A stretch of 64,000 nucleotides of DNA from Pogonophryne albipinna (taxonomy: Eukaryota > Chordata > Actinopteri > Perciformes > Artedidraconidae): the NCBI GenBank assembly GCA_028583405.1, contig CM053246.1, positions 9,127,867 through 9,191,866 on the forward strand. The letters are read 5' to 3'. A program made the translations under genes and the position numbers. Below are positions 34,365-48,560 of the stretch, piece by piece. Each line of letters opens with the position of its first letter. Position 1 is the first letter of the stretch. The notes beneath the pieces were generated by a model. That model did not search any database and had not been told where the DNA came from. It saw nothing but the letters and a program-made list of their open reading frames with translations.

Positions 34365-35514
34365 CAGGAGTGGCCAACCCGAGGCTCTCGAGCCGCATGC
34401 GGCTCTTTGTCCAGTCTCATGCGGTTCCTCAGTTCATATCGAATTTTAATTGTGTGTTGTTGTTTTTTTGCGCATATGTATCCCAGTTCACAAAGGGTTA
34501 ACACACAAGTTAAGAAGTGCTTTAGCCAATCAGAATGCAGATCCTGCAGTACTGGAGGCGGGCTTTACTGCACTCGCGATGTGACAGACAGTGAAGGGAG
34601 AGATCTGCTTCCGATCGGCAGAAATATAACTCAGAACCGTAATAACTCAATATAACGTTGTCAAATCAAAACGGTAACAATTTGCAGTTGTATATGTGTA
34701 TGTGAGAAGGCCTGCTCCAGGAAGGGCTGGCAACTGACACAGAAGGACTCCCAAATTTGGTGATTTGCGGTAAAGAAATAAACAAGAGAGAAAGTGCATC
34801 TCAGTCAGCAGAGCTTCTGTCAGTCAGAGGGTTAGGTAAACGTTGAGATGTCATGTGAGGAGAATGAACTAAAATACACTTCATTTATTTACATTTATTT
34901 TTAAATAACTGTCATGAATCTGTGTGTGAGATACAGACAGGGAGAAAAAAGTCCAGGCATATTTTTATTAAATTATTTTTAAAAATCGCAAATGTGCCCT
35001 TTCACGCATTTGAGCCCCTTCCACATCCTCTGCACATTTCAAAGAAGCAACATGCATAGTAAGACAACAAGAGTTTGTGTGTGAGACACAATATTAATGA
35101 TTGACAATAACTGGCCTCTGGTCTTAATACTGGTAGGAGAGGTTTAAGTCAATTTCTGTCAATATCATCGACTGACATTTATAGGAAATCTGGCTGAGCG
35201 GAGGTAGCCTATAGTGTTTCTGTATGTGAGAGGGTGTGTGTGTCTATGGGAGGGTGTGTCTTTGAGTGTGTGTGTCTGTGTGTCAATTATTGTACATTTT
35301 TAGATTTTCATTTTGTATGTGTGAGAGATAGAGAGGGGCACACAGAGGAAGAGAGTGAGGGAGCACACAGAAAGGCTGAGAGCAAAAGAGAGAAGGAGAG
35401 AGAGAGAGGTCGGGGACATACACCCAGCATGTGTGCCTGTGTGTATGATGTGGCCCTTTGCAGTAACACAGTAAAATGATTGGCTCTTTACCTCTGATTG
35501 GTTGGCCACCCCTG
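34365..35514. mobile_element. Old non-autonomous hAT (CAGGAGTGGCCAACC ends)
   Basis: Ends are CAGGAGTGGCCAACC and, reverse complemented, CAGGGGTGGCCAACC. The flanks CTTTAATA and TTCTAATA agree at six of eight bases, so the duplication is decayed. Inside are GT-rich and GA-rich low-complexity tracts (35230-35410). No transposase is visible. Confidence 0.75.
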
Positions 35515-35679
35515 TTCTAATATATCAAGACTACTTTATGAATATGGCCCACTCCACTTCAGATGGTGTCATGCTCTATGGGTTGTCATGCCAGAATGTT
35601 TTTAGTATTGACTACAGATATGCTGACCATCAGAGGTCTTTGGCCCATAGAGCATGCTCGTATTAGTGTTTTTCTTAAG

Positions 35680-36105
35680 CCCCGCCTTTGATCCGCTCAA
35701 ATACATCCAGTCACGGCTTAATGAAACAAATCAAGAAGGAGAATAACTCTGGGATCTGCTTTTAAATAAGGGCTATTCAAGTGTTTGTACTGGTTAGACA
35801 ATGGGAAATTTTCTTTTTTGGCCAAATGACGTCACAGACTAACACAGACGTTGTAGTACCACTGGCGCTCCAACAGATTGTAGGTGATATGCTAAGGGGC
35901 GGGACATTACCAACACAGCTTTAAGCAGTTAACCAATCACAACAGACCCGGCCAGCTAACCAATCACAACAGACTGGGCTCTGGTTTCAGACAGAGGGTG
36001 AACAGAGGTGCTGCAGCACAGGCAATATCAGAAAAATTCAGACGGAAACATGTCACAGTAGAAGCACAAATTATCCTCAAAATGAGCATAACATGTCCTC
36101 TTTAA
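35680..36105. mobile_element. TTAA-type MITE (family of TTAAAGGGGCCC), copy 1
   Basis: Shares ACCAATCACAACAGA, CCGGCCAGCTAACCAATCA and GGGCTCTGGTTTCAGACAGA with 55850-55960, and ends CATGTCCTCTTTAA at 36105. The left boundary is approximate. Confidence 0.7.
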
Positions 36106-37066
36106 TCAAATGTTTGCTGAAACAAAAGTCTAATATAAATACATATAATAATGGCAACCATTGTGAAATATGCTTGATTTCAGAAATCTTGGGTGTTTTT
36201 GCTCCCTGCTCAACTATGCTTTAAACTCATTTTCCCTCTTTCAGATTTCATCAGTCTCCAGGTTGCAGGTGTGAACTCGCTCTTTGATACCATAACACCA
36301 CTTTGACTTCTAAGTTTGTGTCAATTTAACCACGCTTTATCGTATAGCTTTTAATCCTCCCTATTTCACGCCAGAGGGAACAGTCAGTAGCTCTTAAAAG
36401 TGCATTAATCCAGCTGCAGGAAAATTGAGGAAAATTTGAAGATGATCATTTAGAGATTAGAATGGTAAGATCACCTGCAATACTTGTTGTATTAAGCAAA
36501 AGACCATCTGTCAATCACCCACCCATTTGTATGATACCTTCTGCTCTGAGGTTTATTGGTGGTTAAATGCCCCCTCCCTCTTTTTTTCCAGTCACATTTG
36601 AAACAAGAGAGCCCGCCTCTGCAATTCAGACCGGCCAATCAGGTCATGTCTCAAAGTAAACCGAGAAATACACGTTTTTTTATACATTAAACAAGATAAA
36701 AAATGCATCAATTAATGATCTACTTTATTAACAATGATACTTCACTTTCCAAACATTTACATTAGCCATATACCTCTGGGTATTGAACTTAATTGCCTTC
36801 CAATAAGTCATATATCCCCTTACCAATCACAAGAGACCCCACCTACTTCTCAGGCACATATAATGAGTATAGTGTAGGGGCGTGGCCCCCCTATGGGCAC
36901 TAGCACGAGATGGCTTCCAGGACTGAAGGAGGACTGCAACACTGGTGATGGCTTTAAATATTGTGTATGTTTAACATATATTAAATAACTAGTTTTAACT
37001 TAAATGCAAAGTATGCTCATTGCTAAATGGATATTACAAAACCATACATGAAATTAACAACATTCT
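36106..37066. other. Unannotated region
   Basis: No recognised family, although 36830-36910 has a GC-rich segment resembling a MITE end. Confidence 0.4.
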
Positions 37067-37260
37067 TGTGTAAAGGTCCTTACACACCAAGCCGATTTTC
37101 GGCATCGATAGATGTCTGGCCGTCGATGAGCGTCCTGTCGCCCTACTCAGATTGGTGTGTCCCGCCCAGTCATGTCTTTTCGGCCATGCCGACACCTTCC
37201 GCCGCCGATTCAACATGTTGAATGCCTCTCTCTCTCCTGACAGCAGTCTGTATCTCATGC
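37067..37260. repeat. Possible Harbinger-type terminus
   Basis: GTAAAGGTCCTTACACACCA followed by a GC-rich segment with CCGATT and CGGC motifs looks like the start of a fish DNA-transposon MITE. The partner end was not found. Confidence 0.3.
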
Positions 37261-37398
37261 AGCTCACTGATCCAGTAATGAGTGACCCGACAGTGAAGAA
37301 TAAACATATTTATAACTAGTTTAGCTTGTTCCAGAGGTAGATAAAATAGCTAAGTGTGTTAGGTCTAACTCTTGTGTGTTGCTCCGCTCACCGGCCCG

Positions 37399-37600
37399 TC
37401 ACAGCGGGCGGAGCTGCAGGATTTCTGCTTCACACACGTTGCATACCGCTATTTTATTGTCTTTTTCGGACACCTTAAAATACTGCCAGACTGGTGAGCT
37501 TGTTTTGCCGCACACAGAGAAAAGTGTCATGTATTTTACATCATGTGATCGGCTCTCCTGATCGGCCTTTATAGAGAGCACTGATCGATCGGAGTATCCC
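37399..37600 (-). pseudogene. hAT BED-finger fragment
   Basis: The minus-strand frame contains SSPVWQYFKVSEKDNKIAVC followed by NVCEAEI, the first half of a BED zinc finger (aromatic lead plus C-x2-C). The histidine half is missing. GATCGGCTC-like repeats just upstream (37546-37600, ending ATCCCTAGTA) resemble the subterminal and terminal parts of the TAGGGATGTCCCGATC hAT family, so it is a relic of a related element. Confidence 0.6.
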
Positions 37601-37605
37601 TAGTA

Positions 37606-38203
37606 TTAACAGGTGCAGATGCAGTAGGTGTCAGTGTAGTAGGAGTTGCAGGTGGGGTTGTAGAACTCGGCCACGTTGCGCGCCGCCGTTTCCACCTGAT
37701 TTGCAATCTGAATGGCTTTATCCAGTGTCAGTTTGTCTTCTAGCAGCAAGCGTTCACGTATGCGTCCACTGTAGGCTTTTTCCACAATCTGATCACGCAG
37801 CATATCCTGTTCTGCATTTCCAAATTCACACAAAACGATCATTTCGCGTAGCGCAGAGACGTACTGTGCAATTGTTTCATCATGTCTCTGGGCCCGTTGG
37901 CGGAACTTGTGTCTCTCCGCAATTACGTTTACCTTCGGCACCTAATGCGCCCGTAGTGCAGTCACGGCATGGTTGTATGTAGTTCCCGTTTCAGTCAATG
38001 TGTAGAAAATCCTCTGCTTCGGTTCCGACGCTGTGTAGCAGCGTAGCACGTATACGGGTATCCGGCCACTTGGCTCCTTCCACGTCGATCACTAGCATAT
38101 CGTTTTGGAACATTTTTAGCCATGTTCCAAATGGCATAGTAGGTTCTCCCGGACACTGAAGAAAGGTTGGAGGTAAAGGAGTAGGAGCCACGGCCATCCT
38201 CAT
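37606..38203 (-). pseudogene. Ty3-type retrotransposon gag fragment, frame broken
   Basis: Two minus-strand ORFs (38203-37991 and 37941-37606) appear to be consecutive parts of one gag-like protein. The first includes PFGTWLKMFQNDMLV, the second RAQRHDETIAQYVSALREM and RLLLEDKLTLDKAIQIA, typical of Ty3-type gag. The frame is interrupted between them (about 37942-37990). Nothing downstream (protease, RT) is present; the left side runs into a hAT relic. An LTR-like segment lies directly upstream. Confidence 0.75.
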
Positions 38204-38211
38204 CGTCAGTT

Positions 38212-38401
38212 TGTTGTGTATTAGTAAAAGAACATTAATGAAGCACGGGACAGAGGATACGGGTCCTAAGCTCTTTACTGTTGCTCATTCTTAACCGCCA
38301 CAGAATCAACTCCCGGGCATACACTTATTCTATTAACATTGGATGTTACTCTGGTTACACTGCGCCCCCTATTATATATATATATATATCAGAACACAAC
38401 A
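38212..38401 (-). repeat. Candidate 5' LTR of the gag fragment
   Basis: On the minus strand the segment starts TGTTGTGTTCTG and ends TACACAACA, directly upstream of the gag fragment. It contains a (TA)n tract at 38372-38389. Only one LTR is present, so the assignment rests on the TG..CA ends and position. Confidence 0.45.
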
Positions 38402-39025
38402 ATAGGCATCTGACAAGCATGATCATTTCTGACGTGGGCCTCAATATATCTATCCAAATGTCTTTCCATTTTATTATTTAATAACTTTAATTTGACTTAT
38501 ATGCCTTTATCATAAAATATAATACTGGTTAATTACTCTTCAGACTTATTTTGTTATATTTTTCCCATCATTTCAATAAATGATGGTAAAACTAGGGATA
38601 CATTAAGGGAATTGCTGATATTCAGTAAGCGAATAAACTCGTAATCATACAATCAGTAGTAGACAGTTTGTAAATAAACCAACTCTAAGGAAATAATCTA
38701 AAGGAGGAAAAACTGAAAAGGAACACAGAGGAAAAATCCATAGTAATCCATCATCACACAGGAAACCTGTGCGTGTGAAAAACTGTGCCAAGTAGAGTAG
38801 GTCAGAGTTGAACCAGGCAGTTGTTTTGAACTGTGAAGAATGTTTACCATAAACAGTTTGAATACTAATTTCAGCATATGCCTTCCTTTTAAAAAAAAAA
38901 GTTTAATCCTGTTTTTCTGTCTCATATTTCTGTGACCTTTTCTTGATGTCAAGATGCAGTCAAGCATACAACCAAATTATTCACTGCATCCTATAAATAA
39001 CGGGAAATACCATAATAATAAAGTT
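38402..39025. other. Unannotated region
   Basis: AT-rich, nothing recognised. Confidence 0.4.
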
Positions 39026-42000
39026 ATTGTGTTCCCTCTGGAGGGAACACAGGGATTTTAGCCTTTGCAGACCACTTAGCTGGACACAAACTTTCTAAAC
39101 AGTAGAAAATACATATCCTAAAAAGTTATCTTTCCTTATTTTATTTTATTTTTGTTAACCTTGGTTGTCAGAAGTTTTCTCAAGGTAACATCTGGCTGTA
39201 GCTCATGACTGCTCAAAAGAGTCTGTCACAGCAAAGATTGTCCTAAAACCATGGTGATATCTGCTTCCAAAAATCTAATGTGGACATTTCCTAACATCAA
39301 ATCGCAAAGTGAATGATAACATCGTACCTTTGAGGGTTGACATTTACCTTGCAAACTTTTTTAGCTTGGTTATATCAACAAAGACAAACGATAGCGCCAT
39401 ATTTGGAAACATCCTAATAAACAAGTGCTTTAGATCCAAAGGATTAACGTATTGATAAGAAATGGTGTGCTTTGGCAAACAAGAGATACTGGTCGCATAT
39501 CTTTCAACCTAGAATTGATCAAGTCCTAGATAAAAGAAAATGTGATTCCAGCATGTTGAGCTTTTATCATGTTGCCTTTAATAGTTATTTATATCTTATC
39601 ATCCCATTTCCAACCATAGTTATGGCTTTTTGGAATGCGGATGCTTTTCTTTCTTAAACCCAGTATGACAATGTTCGGAGGAATGGATTTATTCTAAACA
39701 GATTTTTAAAAAGAATGTTTTTCGGTCATTTATATATAACTGGAAAGTATGTAGAAATGCCTGCTAAAATAACAAATGATCTCTTATTCCCTTTCTCCTG
39801 TATTTCTATGCAAACCCTGCCATGTTTTTGTTTGATAAATATAGCACTGGCATTTGTACTTGCATATGCACACAGTGGCAGTAGGAGTTGCTTTTAGGAG
39901 TAATGGTCTTTGATTTGCATTTGATACGTTTTTTAATTACTTATTCATTAATTAAGTGGCTATTCTCCCCATGCCCATTTTTTATTAAACATGAGACTTC
40001 AAGGTCTTCACTGTGGATCAGAGTGGAATTCTCTTAAAGCTGTCAAGCCACTTAAAGTTATAATGAAAAGGCAAAAGTGTTCTTGAAGAAGCAGTAGGGG
40101 TAATGGTCTTTTTGTCTTTTCACAATTGTCGTAGAGTGCCTCCTCTCAAGCAGGCCCTTTGTTTCATCAGCACTAGAGTTAATTGTCTTTTAACAATTCA
40201 TTCCTAGTCCTTTGTCAAGTTTTGTTGTTAGTGTTTTGAATAATATTCAGTAAACCTCATCAGTTTTTTTATGTTCATTGTAACATTAACAGTCTGGGTA
40301 TGAAGCAGGGGCGGATCTACAGGGGGGCAAGGGGGGGCAGATGTCCCCCCACTGTAAAGCCTTGCCCCCCCAGCTGCGCCCCTAACTTTTGTTTCCCTAA
40401 AACTGTACTTGTAGAAACAAACCTACACTATGTCCACAAGCTTCTCAAGCAGCGAAACAAGCATTACATTAATTAAAAGTGTCATTTTAAATATAATTTT
40501 AGGCCCGTTAAAAACGTAGCTACGGCCCTGCATTAAACTGCGGAGCGGCGTTCACAGACCGCGGCTCACACCGCTGCAGAGAGACCGAGCTGTCCCAGCA
40601 CCTGAAGGTGGATCAGCTTCCCCTGGGAGCATTTCCCCTTCCATTAGTTTTGTTTTTACTAAGGACGAGAGCTTGAAACAAAATATTAATAAAACTCTGC
40701 CGTTTGAATCTAGCGTTTAACAGACGGTCGCTGTTTGGGGCGTTACGTTGCAAAATACTACACAGACAGCGCTAGCTGGGAGATCGATCACTTTGCTAAA
40801 CTATGCGGTACTATTAAATCCACATATATTACACATCACAGCAATGAGGCCAGATCAATTAAACCAGGATACATCCGTTACCGTCAAACTGGGTCTAAAC
40901 ACAGCTGCCTGTGTGCGTTCGATAAATACTTTCTGATATATATATATTTATGATATGCTATACTTATCAGCTAACGTGTAAAGTTATACAAGCAGTGCTT
41001 TTCACAAGTAGACTCTTGCAGGCCAGAGTATAGGAGTGATTCAACAACAACAAAAAGACATATCTGAGAAGAGATCAGGACGAACAGAAAGAGGAAAAGG
41101 AAAAGAGAGTTCACTGAAGAGACCAGGAGGGTCAGAGCAGGAGGAAGAGGAGGAGATGAAGGCATTAGTGAAGAAGAAGAAATGTATGTGAGGAATAAAG
41201 ATGAAGTATCAGAAAGAGAGACTGAGGCAGGGATCAGGAGGCAGATGAAACTCCAGCTGGACCACATGGTATGTTCTTATTCTCCTTGCATATTCCATTA
41301 CAGCAGCTCAATCTAGCAGCTCTTAGTATTGACAATTATTGATTGAAATGTGTTGCTGCACAGGTCACCTATTGCTCTCTTAAGAGATGGGTCATGTCAT
41401 TTGTGTACTTAATTATAACTAAGTACTTTGACTGTACTTACAGTAAGCAGAATTCTCTGAATCGGGTGCCTTTTGGGTCTTTACATCTTTGAAAAATGAA
41501 ACCAAAATGTTTGGTCATAACATCTGGTAGTGGACTAGTTACATGTTCCCACCTCAGGCACAAAGTATAAATAATTACTAGGAATTTCCTTGAAAAAATG
41601 TGACGGGGTTGAAGTTTTTGACAAAAAGTAGCCATGAGACCTTGTTTAGCTAAGATATGGCACCACATGGAAGTCAAGGACATTACAAAATTGTAATTTT
41701 TTGCAAAACTATTGTTTATTTTGTAATAAACAATTATTTACTATTATTAATTCATATAACAGAATTGAAATGTTGAGCTTGTCAATCTTAATCTGACAAT
41801 ACAAAAACTGAAATATAGGTAAGAGAAGAAACTGACACTTGCCTTGCCATCTTTTCTTCAGAAGACTTTTGTGATGTAATTCCCTCAATGCAGATCACAC
41901 ATGGACTGATCCATTATGTTAATAGGAGGGTAAATGGTTTGGCGGGACGTGTGTCAATATTGCAATTTCATATATAATTCAAGTATTTTTTCCGAATTTC

Positions 42001-42375
42001 TTTTTGATCAGTTAAAGTTGACAAGCATATGATTATATTAAAAGGGCACCCAATTGTTTGTCTGAACACCTTGTTTCTCTTGTGCATTAAGAACACTTGT
42101 GTTAGGGCATGAATTAACAATAAACAGGGTATATACAGTATAAAATACCACGTGCTGTCCGCCCACCCATGCCACCCTGGCATGACCTCTTGCCCCCCCT
42201 TTGCCACCCCATATAAAATGTTCTAGAACCGCCACTGGTATGAAGTATCATCTAAATACAATAAACCTCAATCCCCTATTTAGGTATTGTATAAGTCCTT
42301 GTTGTGCATGTAAATGGTCTGCAAAGGCTAAAATCCCAAAGTTTCCTACAGAGGGAGTTTCTTTCCCACACAATG
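39026..42375. mobile_element. Composite element with about 50-bp inverted ends
   Basis: The segment at 39026-39074 includes GGGATTTTAGCCTTTGCAGA, and 42314-42375 contains its inverse (TCTGCAAAGGCTAAAATCCC). Outside this both ends carry related CCCTCTG/CAGAGGG words. About 1.4 kb of body remains when the hAT at 40306-42237 is removed. No coding family is recognised in the body; the superfamily is uncertain. Confidence 0.55.
40306..42237. mobile_element. Non-autonomous hAT with perfect 8-bp duplication
   Basis: 1932 bp flanked by GTATGAAG (40298-40305 and 42238-42245). Ends are CAGGGGCGGATCTACAGG and, reverse complemented, CAGTGGCGGTTCTAGAAC. A C/G-rich subterminal stretch lies at both ends (40320-40385 and 42150-42215). 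A purine-rich segment near 41080-41250 gives acidic short ORFs but no transposase domain. Confidence 0.9.
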
Positions 42376-43797
<1,422 letters not shown>

Positions 43798-43805
43798 CTC
43801 TAAGG

Positions 43806-44340
43806 CAGGGGTGTCAAACTCAAGGCCCGGGGGCCAAATCCGGCCCGCGACTTCATTTCATGCGGCCCCTCAAGAGATTGCAAAGAATATAATGTTTATT
43901 ATACGGTTACATGCCAATTTACAGAAGCACGTTGCCTATAAACTACATATCCCACAATGCATCTAAAATTTGACTTTTTTTCTCAGAACAAGTTTTTTTC
44001 TCAGAATTTGACTTATTTTCTTCAAAATATAATTTTTTTCTTAGAATTTGCCTTTTTCTCAGAATTAGATTTTTTTTTAATCATTTTGTGACGTTCTCAG
44101 TGAAGAGACTTGCAATGATTTGCCCTAGACTTCTGCTTTCAGACATAGTTAATTATGAAGTTATTACCCTATCCGATAATAGTCCAATGCAGAGGCAATA
44201 ATGTCATATAATACATTATTTTATATATATTAAATATTTATATATGTATTTTGATATATAGTCTTAAAGTTACAACCGGCCCTTTGAGTGCAACCATAAT
44301 GCTGATGTGGCCCGCGAAGAAATTGAGTTTGACACCCCTG
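43806..44340. mobile_element. hAT MITE (CAGGGGTGTCAAACTCAA ends), perfect duplication
   Basis: 535 bp flanked by CTCTAAGG (43798-43805 and 44341-44348). The terminal inverted repeat is an 18-bp perfect match. Subterminal GGCCC/GCGGCCC words appear at both ends. No coding capacity. Confidence 0.92.
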
Positions 44341-44348
44341 CTCTAAGG

Positions 44349-45340
44349 TGATTCATCTAGACATACTTGTCTCTGTTGAGCTGAGTTTGCATCTTTCTTA
44401 TAGCTTTTTGCATAAAAACAGTACTGATTTGATATTGATTAAACATTGATTTATGTTTGTGAAATACAGATAACATTACATGAACACGAATATATACTCA
44501 GAGAAGAAAATAATGCCTTTACAATATAATGCCTTGAAATAAGTCATACGTTTTCAGTTTTTTAAACAGCATAGGAGGGTTGCTTATTCAATTCTAATTT
44601 GTTGTGTATATTAAATGAGTTGAACCCTAACCCTAACTTTAGCATTGCTTGGCAGCATAAAACATGTTCAATACACTCCCTTAAAAAAGCAAAACAAAAT
44701 TCCTCCGCTCCAAATTCCATCATCAAATGTAAGAATGTACAATAACCACATCTTAAAACATATGTGTAAGTACGTTTTCCCAAAAATGTACACATTTGAA
44801 ATCCACATGAACGACTCCTCATTCTGCCATTAAAGAAAACCACTTTTTAAGTTGGCTCGCCTATTACTCTCATGATGTCCTTCTCCCAAAACAGTGTTAA
44901 AGAACAGGGGGAAATGGCAGCAATTTGCATTAAAATAAAATTATGATTGGTGTGTTAACTGCATGCCAAATTAATCAGAGTACACAAGGCCAAATTACCA
45001 TTTAAAAGATTGTTTTTGTAAACGAGTCAGGCACAGGGCTGACTGCACATCACTTCCAGCAAACTTCACAGAGAACAATGAGGGAAAAACCAGCATCACC
45101 AATATGCACAAAAAAACCTTAATTATTCCAACTAAAGACACCTGCCTTATTCATGATCTCACAGCGGTATGCATATAAGAGAAATTCTGGACTGACAATA
45201 GCTTTTTGTTTGCCTGGTAGGGGTTCAGCAATTGTCTGTTTGACTGAAGCACCTTTCATTTTTTTTCAATATGTTGTGTGTGTAATGTAGATCAATACGA
45301 TAGGATCCATTATTAACATTGACAGTGGTTAATACGCAAT
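44349..45340. other. Unannotated, possibly unique stretch
   Basis: No repeat family seen. 44880-45180 has homeodomain-type TTAATTA-like words and balanced composition, which could be conserved non-coding DNA; this cannot be shown without comparison. A short CCCTAACCCTAAC at 44624-44636 is too brief to be telomeric. Confidence 0.35.
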
Positions 45341-45398
45341 TTAAAGGGGCCCTTTTATGCTAATTCTCAATTTCATATTTGTATTTTATCCTCGACTG

Positions 45399-46386
45399 CA
45401 GGGGTGGGGAACCTTTTTCCTCTCAAGGGCCATTTCAATTTTTACAATATCCTCAGAGGGCCGTACAAATTATTGACCTCTGCTTAAAAAAATTAAAATC
45501 ACAGCCCATGCATTTCATTCTGTGCAAAGAAAAAGCAACCTCTTAATCCAGATATCTCACCATGACTCGCGTATGCATGCACGTGCACGGTGTGGCGTTA
45601 CCACCAAAACAGAAAGATATGGACACAAGATGTGTGCAAAAGTATTTAGTTTCCTATCCATGTGGACATGATTTAAGTGGGGGGGTTAAAAGTTAAAAGC
45701 ATCAATCTGGTGCACTTTGAGAGCAAAATTAGGAGATCTATGGACTCAACACCCAGATGAAACAGAACTGGAAGCTGATTTATTTTTATTTATGAATATT
45801 TGACAAATCACTCTCCTTTCAAACTGTATTCTTCTTTATTAATAACAACTTTTTTTTACTGTCATATAGTATTTTATACCTGTTTACTTTATTCTCTTAT
45901 AACTATAATGATCATATAAAGATGTGCCTTTACCTCACTGGTTGTAGAAAAAGCTTCTTATATTCGTTAGCATAGTTAGCTAACCAGATGCTAATAACAA
46001 CAAAGTTATTGACTGTATGATCAGTATGACAGATGAACAGATCGCCACTGGGCTTACAACTAAAGACACAGCCACGCAGAAACTGCGGCATGTGTACGGC
46101 TCCTTATCGGTACTGCAATTTCTGAAGTGCTGGAGTGGCGTTCTGGTGCTCTCCGGCAGAACTGCACCCCTGTCAGACGAGACATATACCACGTGATGAC
46201 ACGTTAGGCTCGTGTTGTGTTCAAGGACCCTGACCTTGGCCAGGAAAAACAGGCACTCACTTGTTTAATTTTTTTGCGGTCTAGATTTCTTACATTTTTT
46301 TCTTTTTTGCGTGCGTTTATAAATTACCTCGAGGGCCGTACCAAATTGTCTCGCGGGCCGTATAGGCCGGAGGTTCCCCACCCCTG
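45399..46386. mobile_element. hAT MITE (CAGGGGTGGGGAACCT ends)
   Basis: 988 bp with a 16-bp perfect terminal inverted repeat. CTCGACTG and CTCTACTG flank it, an 8-bp duplication with one mismatch. It contains a partial family A copy (45690-46020). Subterminal GAGGGCCGTAC words occur at both ends. No transposase core. Confidence 0.88.
45690..46020. repeat. Partial family A hAT copy holding an unoccupied target
   Basis: Reads as the reverse of the family A copy at 20.4-21.6 kb, with CATCAATCTGGTGCACTTTG and CAAATCACTC. Near 45901-45925 it has CTATAATGATCATATAAA uninterrupted. This is the exact site occupied by the complete hAT in the related copy at 47.8/51.5 kb. Confidence 0.8.
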
Positions 46387-46470
46387 CTCTACTGTGACAT
46401 GTTTACATGCTTGAATGTTCAAAGAGGTTTTTATTTGTATACAAATTGTATACACACTACAGGAAAGGGT

Positions 46471-47400
46471 AACCCCCAAAAGCATAATAAGGCCTTTTAA
46501 AGCATAAACCCGTAATGCATTAGTTGCAATAGAACAACAATTATTTCACTCTTTCTTAGGCCATTGTTTAAAGATAATGTTTGACAAGATGCAACATTAT
46601 CAATAACAAAAATCAATAAACATCAATTGGCCTCAATTTGCATTTAGCTAGATAAGCATGCATGTGCAACCCAAGTACTTTATATAGTGGATGGGTGTTT
46701 TTAAATAAATTATTGTGTGTCAGATAGAAAATCAATTACATTTCCATTGTTAAATGTGGGCAGTGTCTATTTCCAAACATTAATTGTAAATATTTCCTAT
46801 ATTGTTAGGAATTGAGATAAAATTATGTTTTTTGACCCCATTAGTGTCCCGGGTCAATTTTACCCAAACAATACTATAAGGTGCAAAATGAGAACATAAT
46901 ACAAGAGTGGATAAACCACTCAATGTACAGTATATGTAAGGTATGTCAATGTCCCTCTGAATACACATGGCCTCATTGCCTTGTTTCTTTTTTTAACCTT
47001 AATTAGGCAAATAAATGGATATTTCACAGTGACTTTAATGTACGTTTTAGTCCGCCTGCATCTCATTCAACTATCTCTATATTAGTTTTGTTATCTTCAA
47101 AGTTTGTAGGCAGCAACACTCTGGCAACATCCAACCAATCATGACCGAATTATTTGCACTGCAAATGGGAAGGCAGAAGGGTTATACAGGAAAAGGCTGG
47201 GGTGCTAAAGCAGGTTTCACATGAATGTGTGAAATATCTTTCTTTAACATACAGACTAATTAGAGGATTGGTTGCAGCTGTGGAGGCAGGCAGAAGCTAA
47301 CAAGGCTAATGAGCTACAGGTGTGCTGAGCAGGAGAGTGCAGGAAGATGCAAGTGAGAAATGGAAGTCTACCATTAAGCATATATAATTTGGGAGTTTAC
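46471..47400. other. Unannotated region
   Basis: No transposon ends recognised. Confidence 0.4.
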
Positions 47401-48560
47401 AGTGGAACTTTCTACTGCAACACTCCCCACACGCACATACACAGTAAACCCGTGACTGTTACAATGAAGGCTCGATAATCAGCTCATGAAATATAGGTGT
47501 AAGCAGGGGTAAAGTGCTATTTTTTTAAGTGGGGGGTGGACCTAATATGCTCTTGGGGGGTTAAATGCATCAATCTGGTGCACTTTGAGAGCAAAGTGAA
47601 GAGATCTATGGATACATCTCTCAACATCCATCTGAAACAGAACTGTACACCGATTTTCTATTTCTTTATGGATCTTTTACAAATCACTCCCCTTTTAAAC
47701 TGTATTCTTGTCATATATTATTTCATACCTATTATTCATGTATTCTCTTATTTTTGTATACCTATAATGCAGTGCTTGAATTGGAATGAAAAAGGTGCCA
47801 GTACTCTAAAATCAGCAACTTTTTCAAGTCAATTTTATATATACAGCCCACAAACAAGAATTTGGCTACTATAATGCTGGTGGGTTTGTCTCTTTCCTAC
47901 TGTATATTTTAGAAAGGTTCACTGTACTTAACATTTTTTATGATAGGCAGCGGATATGGCTAAAGCTCAGTAAGGTCAATATTAACTGAAAATATAGCAA
48001 TCAAAGTCTAGATCTTCTGCTGAAGACACATGAAGCAGAGACCTTTCAGGTGAGAGCCCCTCTGGTGGTGTTCAACATTAATGACAAGGAAACAAAGCTC
48101 TGGTCAGAAGCATTTTTTATAAAAAGCTTTAACAAAATTAAGTATTTCTGTACATTTTGAATGCAATCTAACTTTCCAACTCAGAAAACGAAAAACGAAA
48201 AAGTGCCAAAAGTCTTCTCACATGGCTGAGCTGCTTTGCAATATACTTCACCACTGAAGAATACAAATATGTATAAAGTAAACTATGATGCAATCTAACT
48301 TTCCAACTCAGAAAAATGATAAAGAGCATGAACAAAGAACATGTAAAAACAAATGCAAAATTTGCACAATCTAAAATGAGAAACTGTAACTGCAAGTAAC
48401 AAAGTCTGAGCCATGGTAAAGAGTTACATTGAACACCAAGCTGATCAGATAACTCCCTGGTTGGTCTGAAGTCCTTCTATCTCCAGGATCTGTACAAATC
48501 GGCACATTATGCCAAAAGTCTTCTCACTGGGTGAGCTGCTTTGCAATATACTTCACATTG

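Larger units (their letters stand above)
45341..46470. mobile_element. TTAAAGGGGCCC MITE, copy 2, split by a hAT
   Basis: Starts TTAAAGGGGCCCTTTTATGC and continues after the hAT as GTGACATGTTTACATGCTTG and AATGTTCAAAGAGG, which, inverted, corresponds to the end of the copy at 55830-56475 (near 56380-56430). The right boundary is approximate. Confidence 0.7.

Noticed and set aside
44624..44636. CCCTAACCCTAAC, a telomere-like motif
   Set aside because: Only two units, expected by chance in AT-rich DNA.
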